Assembly: GCF_021026375.1 (NCBI RefSeq)
Contig: NZ_JAJNDB010000002.1
Location: forward strand, 806,001-870,000
Source: Actinomycetospora endophytica
GTDB taxonomy: Bacteria > Actinomycetota > Actinomycetes > Mycobacteriales > Pseudonocardiaceae
DNA length: 64,000 bases
Direction of reading: 5' to 3'
Shown: piece after piece, positions 42,926-52,274 of the stretch
Position numbering within the stretch: position 1 is the first letter of the stretch
Layout of the letters: each line of letters opens with the position of its first letter
Position numbers and translations under genes: made by a program
Notes under the pieces: generated by a model
What the model was told of the DNA's origin: nothing
Seen by the model: the letters and a program-made list of their open reading frames with translations, nothing else
Databases searched by the model: none

Positions 42926-44140
42926 ATGCGGGACGCGGTGATCGTGGACGCGGTCCGGACGCCCGTCGGCAAGGGCAAGCCGGGCGGCGCGTACGCCGAG
43001 GTCCATCCGGTGGAGCTGCACGCCCACGCGCTGCGCAGCCTCGTCGAGCGCGTACCGGGCCTCGAGCCGGGCGAGGTCGACGACGTGATCGGCGGCGCGG
43101 TCGGGCAGGTCGGCGAGCAGAGCGGCAACACCACCCGGTTCGCGGCCCTCGCGGCCGGCTTCCCGGAGTCGGTGCCGGGCGTGACGGTGGACCGGCAGTG
43201 CGGGTCGAGCCAGCAGGCCCTGACCTTCGCCGCCCAGGGCGTCGTCGCCGGCGGGTACGACATCGCGATCGCGTCCGGCGTGGAGTCGATGTCGCGCATC
43301 CGCATCGGCAGCCAGACCGAGGTGAACGGCGTCGCGCAGGACGTGGCCGGCCCGTCGGTCCGCGAGCGCTACGCGCCCGGGCTCATCCCGCAGGGGGTCA
43401 GCGCCGAGCTGATCGCGCGGCGATGGGGGCTGAGCCGGACCCAGGCCGACGAGTTCGCGCTGGCCAGCCATCAGAAGGCGGCCGCCGCGTGGCGGGAGGG
43501 ACGGTTCGCCGCCGAGGTCGCGCCGCTCAAGACGACGCGGGCGGACGGCACGATCGCCCAGCTCGAGACCGACGAGACGATCCGGCCGGGCACCACGCCG
43601 GACGCCCTGGCGGGCCTCAAGACGCCCTTTGCCGACGACCGCTGGACCGAGCGCTTCGGCGACATCGACTGGACCGTCACCGCCGGCAACGCCAGCCCCT
43701 ACAACGACGGCGCGGCGGCCCTGCTCGTCACGACCTCGGAGATCGCCGCGGCGCGCGGCTGGACGCCCCGGGCGCGCGTCCACACCGCCACCGTCACCGG
43801 CGACGACCCGGTCTACATGCTCACCGGGATCATCCCGGCGACCGCCAAGGTCCTCGCCCGAGCCGGGCTGACGATCGACGACATCGACGCGTTCGAGGTC
43901 AACGAGGCCTTCGCGTCGGTCGTGCTCGCCTGGCTCGCCGAGACCGGCGCCGACCCGCGGAAGACCAACGTCAACGGGGGCGCGATCTCGATCGGCCACC
44001 CGCTCGGCGCCAGCGGCGCCCGCATCGCGACCACCCTGCTCGGGGTGCTCGACCAGACCGGGGGCCGCTACGGCCTCCAGACCATGTGTGAGGCCGGTGG
44101 CACCGCCAACGCCACCATCGTGGAGAGGATCGCCCGATGA
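42926..44140 (+). CDS. Acetyl-CoA acetyltransferase (thiolase)
   Basis: 404 residues from ATG 42926 with GGAGGAG upstream. Nucleophile Cys in TVDRQCGSSQQA, C-terminal active-site His in GHPLGASGARIATTLL and Cys in TMCEAGGTANA. It cleaves 3-ketoacyl-CoA or condenses two acyl-CoAs. Overlaps the next SDR (ATGA). The pair may catalyse the last steps of a CoA-ester degradation route; substrate unknown. Confidence 0.95.
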   Translation: MRDAVIVDAVRTPVGKGKPGGAYAEVHPVELHAHALRSLVERVPGLEPGEVDDVIGGAVGQVGEQSGNTTRFAALAAGFPESVPGVTVDRQCGSSQQALTFAAQGVVAGGYDIAIASGVESMSRIRIGSQTEVNGVAQDVAGPSVRERYAPGLIPQGVSAELIARRWGLSRTQADEFALASHQKAAAAWREGRFAAEVAPLKTTRADGTIAQLETDETIRPGTTPDALAGLKTPFADDRWTERFGDIDWTVTAGNASPYNDGAAALLVTTSEIAAARGWTPRARVHTATVTGDDPVYMLTGIIPATAKVLARAGLTIDDIDAFEVNEAFASVVLAWLAETGADPRKTNVNGGAISIGHPLGASGARIATTLLGVLDQTGGRYGLQTMCEAGGTANATIVERIAR

Positions 44141-44835
44141 GGATCGCCGGATCGACCGCACTCGTCACCGGCGCGGGCCGGGGGCTCGGGGCCACGCTCG
44201 TCGAGGCCCTGCTCGCCCGCGGCGCCGCCACCGTCTACGCCGGCGCGCGGGACCCGCGCGATGCGGAGAACAAGGACCCGCGCGTGATCCCGCTCCGCCT
44301 CGACGTCACCGACCCGGCCTCGGTCCGGGGCGCCGCCGAGCGGGCGGGCGACGTGGACCTGCTGATCAACAACGCCGGGATCGCCGGCAACGGCTCGCTG
44401 CTGACCGGCGACCCCGAGCGGGCGCGGGCCGAGCTGGAGACCAACTTCTGGGGCCCGGTGACGGTGCTCCGGGCGTTCGCCCCGGTGCTCGCCCGCAACG
44501 GCGGTGGCGCGGTCGTGAACGTCCTCTCCGCGCTGTCCTGGCTGACCTCGCCGCTGACCGGCTCCTACAGCGCTTCGAAGGCCGCCGCCTGGTCGTTCAC
44601 CGGCTCCGCGCGGGCCGAGCTCCGCGGGCAGGGCACCCAGGTCGTCGGGGTCCACCTCGGCTACATGGACACCGACATGGTCGCCCACCTCGACGTCCCG
44701 AAGATCGCCCCGGAGGACGTGGCCCGCCAGACCCTGGACGCGGTCGAGGACGGCGGCGAGGAGGTGCTGGCCGACCTGCCCAGCGAGCGCGCGAAGGTGG
44801 CGCTGTCCGGGAAGCCGGCCGGGCTCGAGCTCTAG
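44137..44835 (+). CDS. SDR family oxidoreductase
   Basis: 232 residues. TGAGRGLGATLVEALL (NAD(P) binding), NNAGIAG, SALSWLTSPLTGSYSASKAA with the full Ser-Tyr-Lys triad. Typical of short SDRs acting on alcohols. Coupled to the thiolase by a 4-base overlap; its stop overlaps the convergent ApbE gene. Confidence 0.92.
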   Translation: MRIAGSTALVTGAGRGLGATLVEALLARGAATVYAGARDPRDAENKDPRVIPLRLDVTDPASVRGAAERAGDVDLLINNAGIAGNGSLLTGDPERARAELETNFWGPVTVLRAFAPVLARNGGGAVVNVLSALSWLTSPLTGSYSASKAAAWSFTGSARAELRGQGTQVVGVHLGYMDTDMVAHLDVPKIAPEDVARQTLDAVEDGGEEVLADLPSERAKVALSGKPAGLEL

Positions 44836-45581
44836 GCGGTGACGGTCGTGGTGGTCCCGTCGTCCCACACGACGAGGCCGCCGCGACCGACCCGTCGTCC
44901 CAGCCACTCTGCTGCCTGCGCCCCGAGGGCGTAGGCGGCGGTGGCGTCGACGTCCGCGTCGGTGAGCGAACGCGCGATCACGGTCACCTGGGCGACCGCG
45001 GCGGGCGCCGTACCGGTGCGGGCGTCGACCAGGTGCGCGCCGCGGTGCGCGGTGCCGCTGGTGGCGACCGCGCCGTCGCGCACGGGCACGACGGCGAGCA
45101 CGCGGCCCGGATCGCGGGGGTCCTCGATGCCGATGCGCCACGGGTCGCCGTCGGAGTGGCAGACCATGTCGCCGCCCGCGGAGAGGCAGAAGTCGGTGTC
45201 GTCGAGGCCGCCCAGGAACGCCGAGGCGCGCTGCACCGCCCAGCCCTTCACGACGCCGCTGGGGTCGAGTCCGCCGTCGCGCCACACCGAGAAGGCGCCG
45301 TCGGTGGCGCGCTCGGCGCGCGCCCCGATGGCGAGCACCTCGTGCACCTCGGCAGGGGCGTCGGCGACGGCGAGCTCGCCGTGGCGGATCGCGGTGACGA
45401 CCGAGTCCTCGCGGTAGGTGCTGAACGTCCGGTCGGCCTCACGCAGCGAGCCGAGCACGGCCGCCCAGGCCGCGTCGGCCTCGGCGTCGTCGGCGTGGCG
45501 GCCGCGCAGCGCGAGGCTGATCGGCATCCCCATCACGTGCTCGACCCGCCGTGCCACCCGGGCCGCCGTGGCCGTCGTCAT
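44832..45581 (-). CDS. apbE: FAD:protein FMN transferase
   Basis: 249 residues from ATG 45581. ApbE motifs: EHVMGMPISLALRG, FSTYREDSVVTAIRHGE, LDPSGVVKGWAVQRA, SAGGDMVCHSD, ATSGTAHRGAHLVDARTG. The enzyme covalently attaches FMN to a Thr of target proteins using FAD and Mg. Its substrate is very probably the adjacent FMN-binding protein (45578-46069) with SGATYTS. Overlaps that gene by 4 bases. Confidence 0.94.
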   Translation of the reverse strand: MTTATAARVARRVEHVMGMPISLALRGRHADDAEADAAWAAVLGSLREADRTFSTYREDSVVTAIRHGELAVADAPAEVHEVLAIGARAERATDGAFSVWRDGGLDPSGVVKGWAVQRASAFLGGLDDTDFCLSAGGDMVCHSDGDPWRIGIEDPRDPGRVLAVVPVRDGAVATSGTAHRGAHLVDARTGTAPAAVAQVTVIARSLTDADVDATAAYALGAQAAEWLGRRVGRGGLVVWDDGTTTTVTA

Positions 45582-46069
45582 GCCACACCGGCCTGGTCGA
45601 GGGCGCTCTGCAGCGACGTCACGTAGCCGTCGGAGGTGTAGGTCGCGCCGCTGACCATGTCGATCTGTGCGCTCTGGGCCGACAGCGTCTCGGAGACCAG
45701 CTGCGGGACGGCGTCGGCGTTGATCTCCTGGTCGCGGCCGTTGGAGTCGGGTTCCTGGACGACGTCGACCGCGGTGATCTTCCCGGCGGCGAGCGTCACC
45801 TTCACCTGCACCGGGCCCCAGCGAGTGTCGGCGGCGGTCCCGGTGACGGTGCCGGTGTAGGTGCTCGAGGTCTTCGCGGCGGCCGAGGTGGTGGCCCCGG
45901 CCGCCGAGGTCGTCGTGCCGGTGGTGGTGCCGGTCGCTGCCGGCATCGTCGAGGAGGTGGACGTGCGGTAGGAGAAGAGCAGCACCACGGTGCTGACGGT
46001 GGTCAGACCCCACAGCGCGATGCGGCGGGCGCCGCGGTCGAAGCGGGCGGGCGGCACGGTGGTCACCAT
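45578..46069 (-). CDS. FMN-binding domain protein, membrane-anchored
   Basis: 163 residues. N-terminal membrane helix (ALWGLTTVSTVVLLFSY), a Thr/Ala-rich linker, then an FMN_bind domain ending DMVSGATYTSDGYVTSLQSALDQA, with the flavinylation motif SGAT[YW]T[ST]. FMN would be attached to the motif Thr by ApbE. Positioned outside the membrane as an electron carrier. ATG 46069 overlaps the ferric-reductase stop. Confidence 0.93.
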   Translation of the reverse strand: MVTTVPPARFDRGARRIALWGLTTVSTVVLLFSYRTSTSSTMPAATGTTTGTTTSAAGATTSAAAKTSSTYTGTVTGTAADTRWGPVQVKVTLAAGKITAVDVVQEPDSNGRDQEINADAVPQLVSETLSAQSAQIDMVSGATYTSDGYVTSLQSALDQAGVA

Positions 46070-47502
46070 CCGAAGGTCTCGGTGTGGATGCGGTCGGCGG
46101 AGGTGCCGGCCGCGAGGAGCGTGCGCTGGACCAGGCCGGTCCAGGGGGTGGGGCCGCAGACGTAGACGTCGCGCTCGGCGATGTCGGGGACCCGGGCGCG
46201 CAGGGCGGCGAGGTCGTCGACCGGCCCGACGCCGGCCCCGAGCCAGGAGTCCGGGCCGCGGCGCCGGCCGGGCAGCGGGACCAGGCCGAGCTGGCGCTCC
46301 CGGGCGAGGACCGCGAACTCGCGGGCGAAGATCGGCTGCGTGGAGAAGCGGTGGAGGACGACGACGTCGCCGTCGAGGGCCTCGGCCAGCGCCCGGAGCG
46401 GGGTGATGCCGACCCCGGCGCCGATCAGCGCGACGCCGGGCCGGGTGCGGGCCCGGGCGGTGAGCCGGCCGTAGGGGCCCTCGATCAGCACCTTCGTCCC
46501 CGGGCGCAGTCCGGGCACCTCCGCGGTGCCGTCGCCGAGGTCCTTGACGGTGATGCGCAGGCTGCGCCCGTCCGGGGCCGCCGAGAGCGAGTAGGGGTGC
46601 GCCCGGCTCCAGCCGCGGCGGGTGAGGAAGCGCCACTGCAGGAACTGGCCGGCCCGCGCCCCGAGCTCGTCGAGGTGCTCGCCGGTCAGGTACACCGACA
46701 CGCACCCGTCGCCCTCGGCGCGCACCGAGGTGACCGTCACCCGGTGACGGAGGCTCCGGGCCAGCGGGAGGCCGACCCGCCAGACGAGGACCGCGCCGGC
46801 GGCCAGGGCGTAGGCCGTCCACCAGAACACCGTGCGGGCGGTCGAGGCGAGGAACTCCTGCCCGGTCCAGAGCTGGTGGGGCAGCGAGAGCCCGACGCCC
46901 AGGTAGGCGTAGAGGTGCAGCAGGTGCCAGGACTCGTAGCGCATCGACGCCCGGGCGGCCTTCATGCTCGTCACGACGACCATGACCAGGCACGCGGTCC
47001 CGGCGACGGCGAGCAGCATGCCCGGGTAGGTGGTGCTCAGGGTCCAGAGCTCGCCGGGGCTGGCGAGCAGGTCCCCGGCGGCGTAGCCCCAGGTGATCAG
47101 CCCGACGTGGGCGATCATCGCGGTGAACGACGTGAACCCGACGAGCCGGTGGGTCATGGCGAGGCGGTCCTGCCCGAAGGCCTGCTCCAGGACCGGCACG
47201 CGGGCCATGAGCAGCACCTGGGCGAGCAGGAGGACCGTCGCGAGCAGGCCGGTCAGCCGGCCCACCGAGGTCAGCCCGGAGGCCCAGCCGCCGAGGTCGG
47301 AGAACCCGCCCCCGGTGGCCCACCAGTACGTGACCAGGGTCAGCGCGACGACGAGCAGCGCCTCGGCTGCCGTACGGATCCAGCGGTCGCGGACGGCGAC
47401 GGGGTTGCGCGGCGTGCTCGGCCGGGCGCTCGGTGGGCTGCCGGCGGGGGCGGCCCGATGGGTGCCCGCGCGATGTGCGGGGCGGTCGGCGAGGGCGGTC
47501 AC
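46063..47502 (-). CDS. Ferric-reductase-like transmembrane oxidoreductase with FAD/NAD domain
   Basis: 479 residues: about six membrane helices (to residue 240) with candidate heme His in THRLVGFTSFTAMIAHVG and MRYESWHLLHLYAYLGVGLSLPHQL; then an FNR-like module with FAD motif AHPYSLSAAPDG, NAD-binding GAGVGITPLRALAEAL and YVCGPTPW. It moves electrons from NAD(P)H across the membrane. Operon with FMN-binding protein and ApbE forms a flavin/heme electron chain. Confidence 0.93.
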   Translation of the reverse strand: MTALADRPAHRAGTHRAAPAGSPPSARPSTPRNPVAVRDRWIRTAAEALLVVALTLVTYWWATGGGFSDLGGWASGLTSVGRLTGLLATVLLLAQVLLMARVPVLEQAFGQDRLAMTHRLVGFTSFTAMIAHVGLITWGYAAGDLLASPGELWTLSTTYPGMLLAVAGTACLVMVVVTSMKAARASMRYESWHLLHLYAYLGVGLSLPHQLWTGQEFLASTARTVFWWTAYALAAGAVLVWRVGLPLARSLRHRVTVTSVRAEGDGCVSVYLTGEHLDELGARAGQFLQWRFLTRRGWSRAHPYSLSAAPDGRSLRITVKDLGDGTAEVPGLRPGTKVLIEGPYGRLTARARTRPGVALIGAGVGITPLRALAEALDGDVVVLHRFSTQPIFAREFAVLARERQLGLVPLPGRRRGPDSWLGAGVGPVDDLAALRARVPDIAERDVYVCGPTPWTGLVQRTLLAAGTSADRIHTETFGW

Positions 47503-48113
47503 GTGAACAGCCCGCCGAGGATCGCGCTCGTGCTCGCGGAGGTGTTGTTGCCCTGGGCGGTACCGGTCTGGCCCTGCCCGGTGCTGGTGTTGCCGCCCGG
47601 CGTCGTGCCGGTGCCGGTTCCGCTCTGCCCGGGCTGACCGCCGGTCCCGCTCTGCCCGGGCTGACCCTGCGCGGCCGCGCCGCCCCGGTCGCCGAAGCCA
47701 CCGGCCGCGCCGTCGTGGTCGCGGTGGTGCCCGGACGTCAGGCCCGGACCGCCGTCCGGCCCGGAGTCGCCGACCGCGTGACCGACGGCGAATCCGCCCC
47801 CGGCCAGCACCACGGCCGCACCGACCGCGGCCGCGACCTTCAGCCCCCGCCGTCGGGGCCGGGCCGGCGCCGCGTCATCGTCGTCGCTCCGGGACGAGGT
47901 CCCCGCGGGCGGCATCGCCGCGGCCGCGGTGGCCGTCGTGTCGCCGGCCTCCTCGGACTGCCCGGCCGGCATCTCCTGCGTCTCCGGGCCGTACGCCGCC
48001 GGAACCTGCGTCTCCGGGTCGTCGGGCTGCGACTCCCAGCGCGAGCCGCTGTGCCCGTGCGCGCCCGCCGTCGCGTCGTCGGCGGGGGTGGGGGAGTCCT
48101 CCTCGCGGTCCAT
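47499..48113 (-). CDS. Single-pass membrane protein with low-complexity tail
   Basis: 204 residues from ATG 48113. Acidic N-terminus, Arg-rich stop (PARPRRRGLK), one helix (VAAAVGAAVVLAGGGFAVGHAVG), then a Gly/Gln/Ser/Thr tail with repeats GQPGQSGTG. First gene of the electron-transfer operon; the exposed tail could be a surface linker or anchor. No homologue family recognised. Confidence 0.75.
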   Translation of the reverse strand: MDREEDSPTPADDATAGAHGHSGSRWESQPDDPETQVPAAYGPETQEMPAGQSEEAGDTTATAAAAMPPAGTSSRSDDDDAAPARPRRRGLKVAAAVGAAVVLAGGGFAVGHAVGDSGPDGGPGLTSGHHRDHDGAAGGFGDRGGAAAQGQPGQSGTGGQPGQSGTGTGTTPGGNTSTGQGQTGTAQGNNTSASTSAILGGLFT

Positions 48114-48437
48114 CGGCCACCTTCTGAGAACGGATCGTGCGCCCGGTGGTCCCGACGGGTGCCGGGCGGGGTGTCGATCTGGTGAGGACCAGAGTGGTCG
48201 GCGTGGGTAACGCGTGTGCCCAGCTCGGTTCGGAAGCCGGTAAGAACCGTGGACCCGCCGTCGCAGGCCCGTCGTCACGCCCTCGCCCGGCCCGCCGGTC
48301 ACCGCCTGGGCCCACCAGGTGTCGGCGGTGCCCCGTTGAAGATCAGGGAGTCGCTACGAGGGTGATCGGAGATCCGGTCGACCCGCAGTGACTCCCTCGC
48401 CCGCGCGAGCGGCGACCGCCCGGACCCGATCGCCCCC
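48114..48437. other. Intergenic region upstream of electron-transfer operon
   Basis: 324 bases between the sdaA stop and the electron-transfer operon start on the same strand. GGGAGTC (about 48347) and GACTCCC (about 48403) are inverted, with a 50-base gap, too far apart for a simple terminator. No gene or convincing promoter word seen. Confidence 0.5.
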
Positions 48438-49811
48438 TCAGCACTCCACGACGTTGAGCGCGAGCCCGCCCCGGGCCGTCTCCTTGTACTTCACCGACAT
48501 GTCGGCCCCGGTCTCGCGCATGGTCCGGATCGCGGTGTCCAGCGAGACGTGATGCGTGCCGTCGCCGCGCACGGCCATCCGGGCGGCGGTGATCGCGGTG
48601 ACCGCGGCGACGGCGTTGCGCTCGATGCAGGGGATCTGCACCAGCCCGCCGACCGGGTCGCAGGTGAGCCCCAGGTGGTGCTCGATCCCGATCTCGGCGG
48701 CGTTCTCCACCTGCTCCGGGGTGCCGCCGAGGACCTCGGCCAGGCCGGCGGCGGCCATCGAGCAGGCCGATCCCACCTCGCCCTGGCACCCCACCTCGGC
48801 GCCGGAGATCGAGGCGTTCCGCTTGAGCAGCTGCCCGACCGCCCCCGCGGTGAGCAGGAAGCGCACCACGTCGTCGTCGCCGAAGCCCGGCAGGAAACGC
48901 GCCGCGTAGGAGAGCACCGCGGGCACGATCCCGGCGGCCCCGTTGGTCGGTGCCGTGACGACCCGCCCGCCGGACGCGTTCTCCTCGTTCACCGCCAGCG
49001 CCACGAGCGTCACCCACTCCATGGCGTGCAGCGAGTCCGGCAGGTCGACCCCGCTCTCGAGACGCCGCCGCAGCGCCGCCGCCCGCCGCCGCACCCGCAG
49101 CCCGCCCGGCAGCACGCCCTCGGTCGTGCAGCCCCGCTCCCGGCACTCGCGCATGACCGCCCACAGGTGCAGCAGGCTCGCGCGGACCTCGGGCTCGGGG
49201 CGCCGGGCGAGCTCGTTGGCCAGCACGACGCCGCTGATCGGCAGGCCCGCGGAGCGCGTGAGGGCCAGCAGTTCGGCGGCCGTGTCGAAGCGGAACGGGA
49301 CCGGGGTCGGGTCCTCGACGAGCACCGCCTGCCCGGTCTCGTCCTCGTCGACGACGAACCCGCCGCCGACCGAGTAGTACTCCCGCTGCTCGAGGAGCAC
49401 GCCCCCGGCGTCGGACGCGACGAAGCGCATCCCGTTGCTGTGGAACTCCAGCCGACGACGGCGATGGAGCACGACGTCGTCGTCGGGCGCGAAGTCGATC
49501 TCGTGCTTCCCGCCCAGCAGCAGCCGGCGGTGCACCCGGGCGTGCTCGACGGCGGGTCCGGCCGCCACCGGATCGACCAGGTGCGGCTGCTCCCCGGCCA
49601 GGCCGAGCACGACGGCGGGCACGCTGCCGTGGCCGTGCCCGGTGGCGCCGAGCGACCCGAACAGCTCGCAGCGCACCCGGGCGGTCCGCTCGAGCAGGCC
49701 GGCGTCGGCCAGGCGCGAGACGAACAGGAAGGCGGCCCGCATCGGTCCGACCGTGTGCGAGCTCGACGGCCCGATCCCGACCTTGAACAGGTCCAGCACC
49801 GACAGGGTCAT
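48438..49811 (-). CDS. sdaA: L-serine ammonia-lyase (single-chain, iron-sulfur)
   Basis: 457 residues, the fused alpha/beta form. N-terminal [19 protein letters not shown]; Fe-S Cys ligands in [16 protein letters not shown] and [30 protein letters not shown]. Converts L-serine to pyruvate and ammonia. A palindrome lies 34 bases upstream of the ATG (49845-49862) that is echoed upstream of glyA. Drains serine from the betaine-glycine pathway into central metabolism. Confidence 0.96.
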   Translation of the reverse strand: MTLSVLDLFKVGIGPSSSHTVGPMRAAFLFVSRLADAGLLERTARVRCELFGSLGATGHGHGSVPAVVLGLAGEQPHLVDPVAAGPAVEHARVHRRLLLGGKHEIDFAPDDDVVLHRRRRLEFHSNGMRFVASDAGGVLLEQREYYSVGGGFVVDEDETGQAVLVEDPTPVPFRFDTAAELLALTRSAGLPISGVVLANELARRPEPEVRASLLHLWAVMRECRERGCTTEGVLPGGLRVRRRAAALRRRLESGVDLPDSLHAMEWVTLVALAVNEENASGGRVVTAPTNGAAGIVPAVLSYAARFLPGFGDDDVVRFLLTAGAVGQLLKRNASISGAEVGCQGEVGSACSMAAAGLAEVLGGTPEQVENAAEIGIEHHLGLTCDPVGGLVQIPCIERNAVAAVTAITAARMAVRGDGTHHVSLDTAIRTMRETGADMSVKYKETARGGLALNVVEC

Positions 49812-49844
49812 GGGCGCTCCCGAAGCACCGAGCGAGGCGTACCG

Positions 49845-49862
49845 CGACTAATATATTAGTCG
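49845..49862. promoter_or_regulatory. Perfect 18-bp AT-rich palindrome, GntR operator candidate
   Basis: CGACTAATATATTAGTCG is a perfect palindrome, strikingly AT-rich for this genome, between divergent sdaA and a GntR gene. A variant CTGATATATGAG occurs upstream of glyA (63069-63080). Confidence 0.8.
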
Positions 49863-49897
49863 TCGACGCTAGGGTGAAGGGTTGATGTGGTCGCGGT

Positions 49898-50572
49898 ATG
49901 CTGCTCGCCGTGACCGTCCAGCCACAGGAAGCCGCACCGCTCTCGCTCTCCGAGCGTGCCTACGGCGCGATCCAGGACAAGCTGATCATGTTGGAGATCC
50001 CGCCGATGGCCCCCGTCGACGAGCTCTCCCTCGTCGACGAGCTGGAGGTCGGACGGACTCCGGTCCGTGAGGCGCTCAAGCGGCTCGAGGTCGACCGGCT
50101 GGTCGTGTCCTACCCGCGTCGCGGCACGTTCGCGACGGCCGTCGACATCACCGACCTCGCGTACATCTCCGAGATCCGGACCCAGCTCGAGCCGCTCGCC
50201 GCGCGCCGGGCCGCGGAGGGTGCCGGCGGCACCTCGCTGCGCGCCGGACTGGGTGAGCTCGCGGACGCCACCGAGGCGCTCGACGTCCCGACGCTCGGGC
50301 GCGACGAGCTCATGCGCTGGGACATGCGGGTCCACCGCTCGATCTACCAGGCGTCGGGCAACCCGCACCTCGAGGACACCCTGGTGCGCTACGACAACCT
50401 GGCGACGCGCATCTTCTGCCTGTTCCTCGACCGGATGCCGGACTTCGACCGGCACGTGGGCGAGCACGTGGGGCTGCTGCGCGCCATCGCCGCCGGCGAC
50501 GGCGAGCTCGCCGCGACCCTGTCCCACGAGCACGTCATCGGGTTCGAGAAGGCGGTCCGCGCGATCATCTGA
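49898..50572 (+). CDS. GntR family regulator, FCD subfamily
   Basis: 224 residues; N-terminal winged helix (ELSLVDELEVGRTPVREALKRLEVDRLVVSYPRRGTFATAV) and FCD domain with MRVHRSIYQASGNPHLEDTL and GEHVGLLRAIAAGDGELAATLSHEHV holding the metal-site His residues. Divergent from sdaA. Operator similarity suggests it controls sdaA and the glyA-sox operon, sensing glycine, serine or a betaine-derived acid. GTG at 49910 would also fit (VTVQPQEA). Confidence 0.93.
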   Translation: MLLAVTVQPQEAAPLSLSERAYGAIQDKLIMLEIPPMAPVDELSLVDELEVGRTPVREALKRLEVDRLVVSYPRRGTFATAVDITDLAYISEIRTQLEPLAARRAAEGAGGTSLRAGLGELADATEALDVPTLGRDELMRWDMRVHRSIYQASGNPHLEDTLVRYDNLATRIFCLFLDRMPDFDRHVGEHVGLLRAIAAGDGELAATLSHEHVIGFEKAVRAII

Positions 50573-50589
50573 CCGCGCGTGCCCGGTCG

Positions 50590-51768
50590 TCACGCCGCCT
50601 GCCGGGCGCGCCGCAGGTCGCGGCGGAGCCGGCCGAAGGCCCGGGGGCTCCCCATGCCGAAGACCGCGGTGGTCGCCCCCGAGGCGTCGGTCCAACGGGC
50701 GGTGAACGTCCGGTCCCCGGTGTCGCCGTCGACGATCTCGACCCGGTCCTCGCGCCCCGGGTGCCCCGCCAGCTGCAGGGTGCGCCCGTACTGGTCGGAC
50801 CAGAAGTACCCGGAGGGCCGGAACGCCGTGGTGGTCCGGCCCGCCAGCAGGTTCGTCGCGGCGACGCCCGCCTGCTCGCCCGCGCTCGTCCAGTGCTCGT
50901 GACGGTGCGCGCCGTCCCCGGTCCGGTACCGGGCGACGTCGCCGACCGCGACGACGTTCGGCAGGTCGCACACCATGCCCTCGTCGGTGCGCACGCCGTT
51001 CGCGACCGACAGGCCCGCGCCCTCGAGCCACTCGGTGTTGGGCACGATCCCGATCCCGGTCACGACGACGTCGGCCGGCAGGACACTGCCGTCGTCGAGC
51101 TCGACCCCGGTGACCCGCGGACCGGGGCCGGTGCGCAGCCGGGCCACCGACGTGCCGCGCCGCACCTCGGTGCCGTGGTCGGTGTGCAGCTCGACGCAGC
51201 ACCGCGCGATCCTTTCCCCGAGCAGGGGCTCGAGCGGGAGTGTTGCGGCGTCGAGCACGGTGACCTCGAGGCCCAGGCGGCGGCACGTCGAGGCGACCTC
51301 GGCGCCGATGAACCCGGCCCCGACCACCACCACCCGCGGCGAGCCGTCGTGCAGTGCGGACCGCAGGGCGACGGCGTCGTCGAGGGTGCGCAGGACGTGC
51401 ACACCCTCGACGCCCTCGCTGCCGGGCAGCCGGCGCGGCCGGGCCCCGGTGGCGATGACGACCCCGTCGGTCGGGATCTCGCGGCCGTCGGAACAGCGCA
51501 GCCGGGCCGCGGCGGGGTCGAGGCGCTCCACGCGCACCCCGAGGTGCAGCTCGACGGCGAGGTCGGCCTCGTCCTGTTCGTCGAGCAGGGCGATGTCCGG
51601 GGCGTCGACGGTGCCGGCGAGGAAGTCCTTGGACAGCGGCGGGCGGTCGTAGGGGCGGTGGGCGTCGTCCCCGACGAGGACGAGCCGGCCGTCGAACCCG
51701 GCGTCGCGCAGCGACCGCGCGGCCCGCGCCCCGGCGACGGAGGTCCCGACGACGGCGATGGTCCTCAC
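50590..51768 (-). CDS. Ferredoxin reductase (FAD/NAD, rhodocoxin reductase-like)
   Basis: 392 residues from GTG 51768. IAVVGTSVAGARAARSLRDAG (FAD), RPYDRPPLSKDFL, VVVVGAGFIGAEVASTCRRLG (NAD), GDVARYR and EHWTSAGEQ, then the reductase C-terminal domain PSGYFWSDQYGRTLQLAGHP. It passes electrons from NAD(P)H to a ferredoxin. Overlaps the Rieske ferredoxin by 4 bases; together they are the natural electron chain for the Rieske oxygenase at 52492. Confidence 0.93.
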   Translation of the reverse strand: MRTIAVVGTSVAGARAARSLRDAGFDGRLVLVGDDAHRPYDRPPLSKDFLAGTVDAPDIALLDEQDEADLAVELHLGVRVERLDPAAARLRCSDGREIPTDGVVIATGARPRRLPGSEGVEGVHVLRTLDDAVALRSALHDGSPRVVVVGAGFIGAEVASTCRRLGLEVTVLDAATLPLEPLLGERIARCCVELHTDHGTEVRRGTSVARLRTGPGPRVTGVELDDGSVLPADVVVTGIGIVPNTEWLEGAGLSVANGVRTDEGMVCDLPNVVAVGDVARYRTGDGAHRHEHWTSAGEQAGVAATNLLAGRTTTAFRPSGYFWSDQYGRTLQLAGHPGREDRVEIVDGDTGDRTFTARWTDASGATTAVFGMGSPRAFGRLRRDLRRARQAA

Positions 51769-52112
51769 GCCACGCCGCCCTGCGCGATCGGGGCGAGCAC
51801 CTCGACGCCCGCGTGCTCCAGGTCGGCCCAGACGACGCCGTCGGCGATCATCACGGTGTAGGTGCGCACCGGCTTCTTGGCCGGCGGACCACTGGGTTCG
51901 CCGGTGCGCAGGGAGAAGAAGGCCTCGTGCAGGGGGCACTCGACCCAGCACCCCTCGAGGTAGCCGTCGGAGAGCGAGGCGCCCTGGTGGCTGCACGCGT
52001 CGTCGATGACGAAGACCTCGTCATCGGTGCGGAAGACGGCGACCGCGGTCGGCCCGGCGAAGCGCACGCCCTCGCCCTCGGGGATCTCGTCGACGTCGCA
52101 GAGTCGGATCAT
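51765..52112 (-). CDS. Rieske-type [2Fe-2S] ferredoxin
   Basis: 115 residues from ATG 52112, chosen because GGAGAGAG lies upstream; the longer frame has no family similarity. Cluster ligands CSHQGASL...CWVECPLHEAFF (Cys-X-His and Cys-Pro-Leu-His). Carries electrons from the reductase to the oxygenase. Divergent from the oxygenase across an operator-bearing region. Confidence 0.94.
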   Translation of the reverse strand: MIRLCDVDEIPEGEGVRFAGPTAVAVFRTDDEVFVIDDACSHQGASLSDGYLEGCWVECPLHEAFFSLRTGEPSGPPAKKPVRTYTVMIADGVVWADLEHAGVEVLAPIAQGGVA

Positions 52113-52240
52113 GTCTCTCTCCAGAAGAGATGGGTCGGCGGGAGGCCACGACGTCGTTCCTCCCACCGGACGGGTACTGACGGTGGGTGCACGCGGGGTG
52201 ACTCGGCGTGCCCGAGAACTCAAGAGATCCGAGAGCATCG

Positions 52241-52274
52241 TTGCGTATTGCGCGCCACGATCCTCAATGCGCAA
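52241..52274. promoter_or_regulatory. Spaced inverted repeat TTGCGYATY, copy 1
   Basis: TTGCGTATT (52241-52249) faces AATGCGCAA (52266-52274) with a 16-base spacer, one mismatch. Probably an operator half of a pair serving the divergent ferredoxin/reductase and oxygenase genes. Confidence 0.6.

Noticed and set aside
41162-44161. 999-codon minus-strand frame
   Set aside because: Antisense to the CYTH/CHAD protein, thiolase and others; Arg/Gly/His-rich with no family motif. GC-rich codon bias produces such shadows.
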